A stretch of DNA of 64,000 bases from Thalassospira sp. MCCC 1A01428 (lineage in GTDB: Bacteria; Pseudomonadota; Alphaproteobacteria; Rhodospirillales; Thalassospiraceae), in the NCBI RefSeq assembly GCF_002115825.1, contig NZ_JFJZ01000005.1, forward strand, positions 166,631-230,630, written 5' to 3'. The notes below the pieces were generated by a model, which saw only the letters and a list, made by a program, of their open reading frames with translations, did no database searches and had not been told where the DNA came from. Shown here piece by piece: positions 57,565 to 64,000 of this stretch; the first letter of the stretch is position 1; every line of letters starts with the position of its first letter. The position numbers and the translations under genes were made by a program.

Positions 57565-57895
57565 TCGTTTTTCTTAAATCACAAAGACTTGCAACCAAAT
57601 TTTGCAATTTCCGCTGCCGATATGCCGACTAAAAATGGCATCGTCAGGGCCAGCATTTTTTACATCAAAGCCATTCTACAAACGAAAATCACCCCGCACT
57701 GTTCCCAATAGGCAACAGTGCGCAGGCAATGATGACATCGGCAAAACTTAAGTGATGATTTTCCACACACTTTTATAATCATATAAAAATGTGCATAAAA
57801 TTTAATCTTTGCACTGTCGCCCAATCGGGGGCGCTGTGCTAGACTTCAATTGTTACTTCTGCAACACACTGTTTTAACTACGTTTTGCGAGATAC
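57565..57895. other. Divergent promoter region between opgD and the phosphatase gene
   Basis: 331 bp without a supported gene. An A+T-rich stretch at 57760-57800 is a plausible promoter zone. Two osmoprotection-linked units diverge from here, which makes shared osmotic control possible. Confidence 0.5.
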
Positions 57896-58723
57896 ATGCA
57901 ACATCTGACCGGACTTGTCGTTTTTACCGACCTGGATGGCACCCTGCTGGATCACGATGACTATTCCTGGGAGGCGGCGCGCCCCGCCCTTACACGGCTG
58001 CGCAAAAACGACATTCCCCTGCTGGCAATTTCTTCCAAGACACTGGCTGAATTACGGGCAATCAATTCACAGCATCATCTGTTTGCCGGCCTGATCGGTG
58101 AAAATGGCGGCGTTATCGATATCAACGGCGATATCCGCCAGCCCGGTCCGCCAACAGCCACCATTGATGCTGCCCGCACCGCCATTGCCAAGGCCATATC
58201 TGTTCCGGTTGCAGGGTTTCGCACCAGCACAGCGGCCGAAATTGCCACGGCAACCGGCTTGCCCCCCAACGTGGCGGCCCTTGCCGGGCAACGCAACTGT
58301 TCGGACCCGTTAATATGGGCGCCCACCGCCAAGGACATTGCCCTCGCCGGGAACATCGCCCGCGAATATGGGTTAAAACTGGTAAAAGGGGGCCGCTTTT
58401 ACACATTATGCGGCGAAACAGACAAAGGGGCCGCCATGCAAACGGCGCTGAAAATGCTGCAAAAAGCCGGAAAACTGCCAACAGGGCGGGCCGATATAAC
58501 CACCATTGCCCTTGGTGATTCCCCCAATGACGCCGGGATGCTGGCCCATGCCGACATTGCCGTTCAAATTCCGGTCAAGCACGGCGCTGTTCCCACCCTT
58601 GATCTTGGCGGGAAAACAGCGCGCATCGCCCCGGCCCCCGGCCCTGATGGCTGGAACAGCACCATAAATTCAATACTCGACAATTTATCGCAAACGCCAA
58701 CATCAATAACAAAAGCGAGGTAG
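57896..58723 (+). CDS. HAD-IIB mannosyl/glucosyl-3-phosphoglycerate phosphatase
   Basis: A 275-residue HAD phosphatase of the MpgP group. Motif I is FTDLDGTLLDH with D12 and D14, motif II SSKT near residue 47, the C2-type cap lies in the middle, and the C-terminal part has KGAAMQTALKML and IALGDSPNDAGM near 213-224. It would remove phosphate from the product of the next gene to give the free glycosylglycerate osmolyte. The glycosyltransferase starts two bases after its stop. Confidence 0.87.
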   Translation: MQHLTGLVVFTDLDGTLLDHDDYSWEAARPALTRLRKNDIPLLAISSKTLAELRAINSQHHLFAGLIGENGGVIDINGDIRQPGPPTATIDAARTAIAKAISVPVAGFRTSTAAEIATATGLPPNVAALAGQRNCSDPLIWAPTAKDIALAGNIAREYGLKLVKGGRFYTLCGETDKGAAMQTALKMLQKAGKLPTGRADITTIALGDSPNDAGMLAHADIAVQIPVKHGAVPTLDLGGKTARIAPAPGPDGWNSTINSILDNLSQTPTSITKAR

Positions 58724-58725
58724 AA

Positions 58726-59964
58726 ATGGCCGATTTTCATCAGGGTGGCCCGATCACAACCCTTCATTCGATTATTGATCGTGACCCCGAAGAACTCGCT
58801 TATGAAATGACCGCCTTTGCCCGGTCGCGCCGCCAGACCCTTATTTTGCCGTGCCTGTATTCCGAACTGGAAACACCGGCCATGACCACCATTTTGGAAG
58901 GTTTGAAAAAAGCCACCTATATTGATCAGATCGTGGTGGGACTGGACCGGGCCAACGAAACCCAATACGCCTATGCACGCGAGTTTTTCAAAGACCTGCC
59001 ACAACGCACCCGCATTCTATGGAATGACGGCCCGCGCCTGCGTGCCGTACATGACCGGCTGGAAAATTACGACCTGGCGCGTTACGAACCGGGCAAAGGC
59101 CGTAATGTGTGGTATTGCATGGGCTATACGCTGGCAACCGGGCGCAGTTCGGTTATTGGCATTCATGATTGCGACATTGCCACCTACACGCCCGACCTGC
59201 CTGCGCGTTTGATGTATCCCATTGCCAACCCGGCCTTTAATTTTGCCTTTGCCAAGGGCTATTACGCGCGCGTTGCGGGCGGCACGCTTAAGGGCCGTGT
59301 CTGTCGCCTGTTTGTCACGCCGCTTATTCGCGCGCTTAAGCAGGTCGTCGGCAAAACCGATTTCCTCAATTACCTCGATTGTTTCCGCTATGCGCTGTCA
59401 GGCGAAATTGCCATTCGCACCGATGTGGCCTATGGCCTGCGGGTGGCATCCGACTGGGGGCTGGAAGTTTCGATGCTTTCGGAAATGTATCGTAACCACA
59501 CCGTCCATCGCCTGGCCCAGGTCGATATTGCCGATATTTACGACCACAAACACCGCGAATTTGACCCGGCAGAAAAGGACGACGGCCTGTCGCGCATGGC
59601 CAGCGACATTGCAAAATCGCTGTTTCGTAAACTGGCCACCCAGGGCACGGTTTTCTCGCACGAGACCTTCCGTACCCTGAAGGCGACCTATTACCGCACG
59701 GCACTTGACCTGATTGAGCAATACCGTGCCGATGCCCTGTTTAACGGCCTTAAAATCAATCGCGACGAAGAAGAAAAATGTGTCGAGGTTCTGGCCGAGG
59801 TGATCATTAGTGCTGGTCAGCATTACCTTGAAAACCCGCTGGAAAGCCCGTTCATCCCCAGTTGGCAGCGGGTTGAAAGTGCGATGGACGATATTTTCGA
59901 ACAGCTTTCCGCCGCCGTTGACGATGACTTGAATGATAGTGAGATTGGCAAAGTTGCCCGATAG
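58726..59964 (+). CDS. Glycosyltransferase, probable glucosyl-3-phosphoglycerate synthase (GT81-like)
   Basis: A 412-residue GT-A type glycosyltransferase. D148-C-D150 in IGIHDCDIATY is the metal/NDP-sugar motif; LILPCLYSELETPAM near residues 44-58 and GKGRNVWYCMGYTLATGRSS near 124-143 resemble GpgS proteins. With the adjoining phosphatase it would make glucosylglycerate (or mannosylglycerate) from an NDP-sugar and 3-phosphoglycerate. Glucosyl is favoured by the phosphorylase nearby. A gaggt site overlaps the upstream stop. A strong terminator follows. Confidence 0.82.
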   Translation: MADFHQGGPITTLHSIIDRDPEELAYEMTAFARSRRQTLILPCLYSELETPAMTTILEGLKKATYIDQIVVGLDRANETQYAYAREFFKDLPQRTRILWNDGPRLRAVHDRLENYDLARYEPGKGRNVWYCMGYTLATGRSSVIGIHDCDIATYTPDLPARLMYPIANPAFNFAFAKGYYARVAGGTLKGRVCRLFVTPLIRALKQVVGKTDFLNYLDCFRYALSGEIAIRTDVAYGLRVASDWGLEVSMLSEMYRNHTVHRLAQVDIADIYDHKHREFDPAEKDDGLSRMASDIAKSLFRKLATQGTVFSHETFRTLKATYYRTALDLIEQYRADALFNGLKINRDEEEKCVEVLAEVIISAGQHYLENPLESPFIPSWQRVESAMDDIFEQLSAAVDDDLNDSEIGKVAR

Positions 59965-59986
59965 CAAACATCAGCAGCTCCGCTAA

Positions 59987-60024
59987 AAACAGGCCGGGAT
60001 GGCCATATATCCCGGCCTGTTTGC
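59987..60024. terminator. Terminator between glycosyltransferase and convergent SDR genes
   Basis: Perfect 14-bp stem aaacaggccgggat/atcccggcctgttt with an 8-nt loop, T-rich both ways. Confidence 0.88.
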
Positions 60025-60049
60025 ATATCAGACGTCTGTATCAGCCATA

Positions 60050-60892
60050 TTATTTTGCGGTCCCCGTATCAAAATAACTGTGCATATGCGCCATATAGGC
60101 ATCTTCGCCCTTATGCAGGCGCGCATCAATAAAGCCACGCGCATCATCGCCAACATAATAACGCAGCCGGTTACTGCCATCCGTCACGGCCTGCTCGACA
60201 AACCCCGCGACATAATCAGAATCCATCAAACGTCCCCCGGCCATTTTAGCAAAAGCGGCGTTCGTTTTTTCTACAAAATCCTGATAATCGCCCAGGATTT
60301 CGGCTTTGGAAAATTCCTGTGCGCTGCGGGAATGAAATTCGGTGGCACTAACCCCGCCGTGCGGAATAACCAGTTTTACTGTAATACCCTGTGACGCCAG
60401 TTCATAGGAAACGGCTTCGCTAAAACCTTCAAGGGCAAATTTACTGGCACAATAAAGCGAAACCATCGGCAAACCAAAAACACCCGCCCCTGAGCTGATA
60501 TTCACAATTGTTCCGCCTTGATATTTGCGAAAATGCGGCAAAATTGCCCGCATGACATCCATCACCCCAAACACATTCACCTGAAACTGCTGGTCGATCC
60601 GGCTTTGGCTTAGCCCCTCAAACAGGCCATATTGACCATAACCGGCGTTGTTGACGACCGCGTCAATACGGCCAAACCGGGCAATACCGGCTTCTATCGC
60701 CGCATCAATGCTGGCACGGTCCTGCACATCCAGCCGGGTGACCAGCACATGGGGCAATTCGCGTAATTCGGTGTCTCTTTCCGGGGTGCGCTGTGTGGCA
60801 ACCACGTTCCATCCCAATGCGGCAAACCGCTGCGCTGTCGCTTTGCCAATTCCCGACGAGGTTCCGGTTATCAAAATTGTTTTCTGGTCCAT
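60050..60892 (-). CDS. SDR family oxidoreductase
   Basis: A 280-residue classical SDR: ITGTSSGIGKATAQRFAA near residues 8-25, VVNNAGYGQYGLFE near 77-90, and SLYCASKFALEG as the catalytic tyrosine-lysine. I start at MDQKTILIT (60892), seven bases after tggag; a GTG four codons earlier is less likely. It is divergent from the LysR gene at 60999. It is set inside the glucosylglycerate region, but a link to that pathway is not evident. Confidence 0.9.
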   Translation of the reverse strand: MDQKTILITGTSSGIGKATAQRFAALGWNVVATQRTPERDTELRELPHVLVTRLDVQDRASIDAAIEAGIARFGRIDAVVNNAGYGQYGLFEGLSQSRIDQQFQVNVFGVMDVMRAILPHFRKYQGGTIVNISSGAGVFGLPMVSLYCASKFALEGFSEAVSYELASQGITVKLVIPHGGVSATEFHSRSAQEFSKAEILGDYQDFVEKTNAAFAKMAGGRLMDSDYVAGFVEQAVTDGSNRLRYYVGDDARGFIDARLHKGEDAYMAHMHSYFDTGTAK

Positions 60893-60998
60893 TTCAGGCT
60901 CCACCGCTCTGTATCATTGACGATGGCGCACCATAGAAAGGTTTTATTGTTCGAATAAGTGACATATTATTGCACAAAGTAATGCAGGAAATCGAACA

Positions 60999-61943
60999 AT
61001 GAACAAAGGTGGCCTATTGGAACTACATGGTGTGGTCGCAGTTGCCACCCATCGCAATTTTCGCGCAGCGGCAGCCGAACTCGGCCTGTCCCCATCCGCC
61101 CTTAGCCACGCGATTTCCAGCCTTGAACAGCGCCTTGGTGTGCGTCTGTTTAACCGGACCACACGCAGCGTTTCACTTACCGAGGCAGGCCGGGAATTTG
61201 TTGATCGCGTCCGCCCGGCCCTGTCCGACCTTTCCGATGCCATGGAAATCACCAACAAGTTCCGGCAAAAACCGCGCGGGACCCTGCGCCTGAATACATC
61301 CGAAGGGTCGGCACGGCTGTTTTTAATGCCGGTTGTGGCCCGCTTTATCGCGGCCTATCCCGACATGCATGTCGATATTATTACCGATGGCAAGCTGGTT
61401 GATATTGTCGCGGGTGGCTTTGATGCGGGCATTCGCCTGTTTGAAACCGTCCCGCAAGACATGATCGCCATTCCTTGCGGCCCGCCAGAACAATTCGTTA
61501 TCGTTGCATCCCCCGAATATCTGGAAAAGTGCGGCAATCCAATCCCCAAAAACCCCGCCGATCTGGCAGCACATGCCTGCCTGCGCCTGCGTTTACCCAG
61601 TGGCAAAATCTATCGTTGGGAATTTGAAAAACGCGACCAGCAAATTGAAATCGACGTCACTGGCCCCATTACCCTTGATAGTTCCAATATGATTGTCGAA
61701 GCCGCAATTGCGGGATGCGGCATTGCCTATGTCACCCGTCATCAGGCCGCACCATATTTGCAATCCGGCGAACTGACACAAATGATGCATGACTGGACAC
61801 CGCCCTTTCCCGGACTGTGCCTGTATTATCCCGGTCATCGCCATGTTCCGGCAGGTCTGCGGGCCTTTATAGACGTCCTGAAAGCATCGGTTTCAACAGA
61901 ACCGGAAACACCAGCCCCTTATACCGGCATTGCATCACGGTAA
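60999..61943 (+). CDS. LysR family transcriptional regulator
   Basis: A 314-residue LysR regulator with HTH (FRAAAAELGLSPSALSHAIS, then LEQRLGVRLFNRTTRSVSLT, residues 21-62) and effector domain (MHVDIITDGKLVDIVAGGFD near 121-140). It is divergent from the SDR gene, its likely target. The 3' end overlaps the convergent phosphorylase gene by 25 bp with no terminator. Start supported by agga nine bases upstream. Confidence 0.93.
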   Translation: MNKGGLLELHGVVAVATHRNFRAAAAELGLSPSALSHAISSLEQRLGVRLFNRTTRSVSLTEAGREFVDRVRPALSDLSDAMEITNKFRQKPRGTLRLNTSEGSARLFLMPVVARFIAAYPDMHVDIITDGKLVDIVAGGFDAGIRLFETVPQDMIAIPCGPPEQFVIVASPEYLEKCGNPIPKNPADLAAHACLRLRLPSGKIYRWEFEKRDQQIEIDVTGPITLDSSNMIVEAAIAGCGIAYVTRHQAAPYLQSGELTQMMHDWTPPFPGLCLYYPGHRHVPAGLRAFIDVLKASVSTEPETPAPYTGIASR

Positions 61944-63733
61944 CGCTGCAACAACCGGCTTTCGGTCCGATGACGGCCATCCAGATTGGAAATCCATAAA
62001 ATCTGATACGGGGCCAGGGTCATAATGCCGTCGTAATCGGGAATCACCTTGCCGGTAATCAGGTCCTGCCAGCCTTCATTCATGATCAGGTTAATGCGTG
62101 ACAAATCCAGGTCCTGGTCCTGCCCCGTCAGGTTAAACACGCAGAAAATACTTTGATCATTCAAATGGCTTTGCCGCCAGATACCCAACAATTCCGACCC
62201 CAGATTAAGGGTATATTGGGTGGCATTGGGATGAAAGGCCGGTTGCCCCTGGCGAATGGACATCAAGGCGCGCAACTGCTCGAACACCTGCCGGGCCGGG
62301 CCGGGCGCTTCCAAAACGGCCTCCGCATCGCCCAGTTGCCAGATTTTACGATTTAACCGCCGTGGAATACCGGTTTGCTGATAACCGTGCTGGTCATTTT
62401 CCGATGCAAAAATCGACTGCACATAAATTGCCGGAATACCTTCCAACGACATGGCAATCGCCTGCGACATTACAAACCGTTCCAGCCCAAAGGTACGCTC
62501 ACCCGCAAAACTTTCGGCCAGCATGCTAAACAATGTCACGTTCAGTTCGTAGGGGCGCTGCCCGCCCCCGGCAACCGACCGATAACTTACCTCGCCGCCC
62601 ATTTTACGGGCATGTTCGGTCATTTGGGTAATGTCATCATCGGGTACAATATTTTCGGCTGGCCGCAAACCAATGCCATCATGGCTGGCGGTAAAATTAA
62701 AAAATGTGCAACCTGCCGGGGCGGGTGGCATCGCCATGATGCATTTGCGAATATAATCTGACCGCCCGCTCAGCAGCGCGTGCAAAATAACCGGTGGCAG
62801 GGAAAAGTTATAAATCAGATGGGCTTCGTCCTGCTGACCGAAATAAGACAGGTTTTCTACCATCGGCAGGTTGGTTTCGGTAATAAACACCAGGTCAGGT
62901 GCCACCGCATTGGCCGCAAGCCGTAATGCCTTAATAATCTTGTGGGTTTGCTCGGCATTGATCGAGGGTGTACCGGATTCTTTCCAGATAAAGCCAATCG
63001 CATCAAGCCGGATCACGCTGACCCCGTGGCTGATATAATCCAGCACGATTTTCAGAATTTCAAAAAATACATCGGGGTTGCTGTAATCCAGATCAACCTG
63101 ATCATAACTAAATGTACACCAGACATGCTTTGGCCCCAGTGCGGTTTCCACCAGATTTAGCAATGGATGGCTACGCGGGCGCACTACCAGTGAAATATCG
63201 TCATCCGGGCTGGCAGTTTTAATGTAATTAACACCCGGTTCCTGTCCGGCCAGAAATTGCCCAAACCATTCATGAGACGCCGAAATATGGTTTGCCACCA
63301 GATCGGCCATCACTTTGGCATGCTTGGACAAATCCTCGACATCCTCCCACGTCCCCAGTTCCGGGCGCAGGGTGGTAAAATCGGAAACTGAAAAACCATC
63401 GTCGGATGTAAAAGGATGAAACGGTAAAATATGAATCCCCGGTAACCAGTCTTTCAGCCATTTCTGATGAAAGTCGCGCAGGGATTTAAGGCCCTGATAG
63501 CCATTGCGCGAAATGCTGTCGCCATAGGTAATTAAAAAAGCGTCGCGCTGGTCCCATTTTCGCAGGGATTCTTCCGCCGGTTCGGGGCCGTCGCCTTCTA
63601 TTGGCAAGTCCAAAACCTCGAATACGCGCCTTACCAGCAAAGCCGGGTCATGTTGTGGATAAACATCGCTCAACAGATTTCGCATTGCACTAGCAAAAGC
63701 AATCCGTCCAGACGTGCCAACAACCCGGTCCAT
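61919..63733 (-). CDS. GH13_18 sugar phosphorylase, probable glucosylglycerate phosphorylase
   Basis: A 604-residue alpha-glucosyl phosphorylase of the sucrose phosphorylase family. Landmarks: ITYGDSISRNGYQGLKSLRD near residues 68-87, nucleophile D244 in IRLDAIGF, acid/base E286 in FITETN and the transition-state aspartate in SHDGIG near 358. Members act on sucrose, sucrose 6-phosphate or glucosylglycerate. With the synthase and phosphatase nearby, glucosylglycerate is favoured. A strong site (aaggaggt) lies before the ATG. Confidence 0.88.
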   Translation of the reverse strand: MDRVVGTSGRIAFASAMRNLLSDVYPQHDPALLVRRVFEVLDLPIEGDGPEPAEESLRKWDQRDAFLITYGDSISRNGYQGLKSLRDFHQKWLKDWLPGIHILPFHPFTSDDGFSVSDFTTLRPELGTWEDVEDLSKHAKVMADLVANHISASHEWFGQFLAGQEPGVNYIKTASPDDDISLVVRPRSHPLLNLVETALGPKHVWCTFSYDQVDLDYSNPDVFFEILKIVLDYISHGVSVIRLDAIGFIWKESGTPSINAEQTHKIIKALRLAANAVAPDLVFITETNLPMVENLSYFGQQDEAHLIYNFSLPPVILHALLSGRSDYIRKCIMAMPPAPAGCTFFNFTASHDGIGLRPAENIVPDDDITQMTEHARKMGGEVSYRSVAGGGQRPYELNVTLFSMLAESFAGERTFGLERFVMSQAIAMSLEGIPAIYVQSIFASENDQHGYQQTGIPRRLNRKIWQLGDAEAVLEAPGPARQVFEQLRALMSIRQGQPAFHPNATQYTLNLGSELLGIWRQSHLNDQSIFCVFNLTGQDQDLDLSRINLIMNEGWQDLITGKVIPDYDGIMTLAPYQILWISNLDGRHRTESRLLQRYRDAMPV

Positions 63734-63917
63734 TCGACCTCCTTAAAACAGGCAATTCAATTGATTGAATACAATCAAATAATTTTTCTGCCTATGATGC
63801 AAGCAGCGATTTATCATTGCCTGGCAAACAGGCACGACATCCCCTTGCATTGCAGCATGGTGGCTTGTGTCGGTTGCCTAATCATACCGGCAACACCGCA
63901 CATCTTAAAATAACCAC
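63734..63917. other. Upstream region of the phosphorylase gene
   Basis: About 185 bp with an A+T-rich part (63750-63790) containing caattgattg and related short repeats; probable promoter of the phosphorylase gene. No gene is supported. Confidence 0.4.
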
Positions 63918-64000
63918 CTAGGGTGCAATCGTAACGCTCGCTAGCGTATCGGTGCTGGAAACCTCAATATCGGCCGATGGGGTAATCCCCCCATTTTTAA
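63918..64000 (-). CDS. Possible 3' end of a gene running off the window
   Basis: A minus-strand frame is open from the right edge to a TAG at 63918-63920, giving 26 residues that end IEVSSTDTLASVTIAP. Composition looks coding, but the stretch is too short to name or to be sure of. Confidence 0.25.
   Translation of the reverse strand, partial: KNGGITPSADIEVSSTDTLASVTIAP

Overview
The window reads as a chromosomal segment of a free-living, probably marine alphaproteobacterium. Gene content (CioAB- and CyoABCD-type quinol oxidases, a DUF3126 protein, NsrR, fused CysNC, glucosylglycerate genes) and the moderate G+C, strongly coding sequence suggest Rhodospirillales, close to Thalassospira. That taxon is an inference from family knowledge; no rRNA or tRNA gene was seen. 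I see no phage, IS element or CRISPR array. Most genes lie in short operons ended by clear hairpin terminators.

Layout. 1-2.3 kb: the 3' part of a cyanide-insensitive bd-type quinol oxidase (cydA partial, cydB, a 40-residue DUF2474 microprotein), then a structured palindromic element and a terminator. 2.5-5.3 kb: an MFS exporter and a PLP aminotransferase. 5.5-12.8 kb: an arginine succinyltransferase (AST) catabolic block in which an M20 hydrolase is fused in frame to AstA, followed by astD, astB, a class III aminotransferase and an Lrp regulator; astC and astE are absent by name. 13-15.9 kb: sulfate activation (cysD, cysNC). 16-18 kb: a GIY-YIG/DUF4357 protein and an unrecognised 300-residue protein. 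18.4-23 kb: fatty acyl desaturase, class I aminotransferase, SulP anion transporter. 23.3-28.3 kb: a polyamine-type ABC transporter with a nitrilase-family hydrolase. 28.4-29.9 kb: GNAT acetyltransferase and a CDP-alcohol phosphatidyltransferase.

30-35.4 kb: a translationally coupled signalling operon: a response regulator with degenerate GGDEF and intact EAL, a periplasmic binding lipoprotein and a membrane histidine kinase. 35.5-39.8 kb (minus): small proteins, an atypical SDR, galactonate-pathway dgoA and dgoK, and an Ldh-type oxidoreductase. 40-41 kb: TetR and MaoC. 41.2-46.3 kb (minus): cytochrome bo-type oxidase cyoABCD plus SURF1, with a Met/His-rich tail on CyoA. 46.7-50.1 kb: MFS symporter, a soluble chemoreceptor with a CZB-like end, and nsrR. 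50.3-52.2 kb: a divergent LysR/SDR pair. 52.4-57.6 kb: DUF3126, GST, hpt, two envelope-type small proteins, and Tat-exported OpgD. 57.9-63.7 kb: a compatible-solute region (HAD phosphatase, GT81-like synthase, second SDR/LysR divergon, GH13_18 phosphorylase) suggesting glucosylglycerate synthesis and turnover.

The most unusual items are the M20-AstA fusion, the ATGA-coupled PDE/binding-protein/kinase operon, the Met/His tail on CyoA, the palindrome in front of the chemoreceptor beside nsrR, and the multi-hairpin element at 2.32-2.47 kb.
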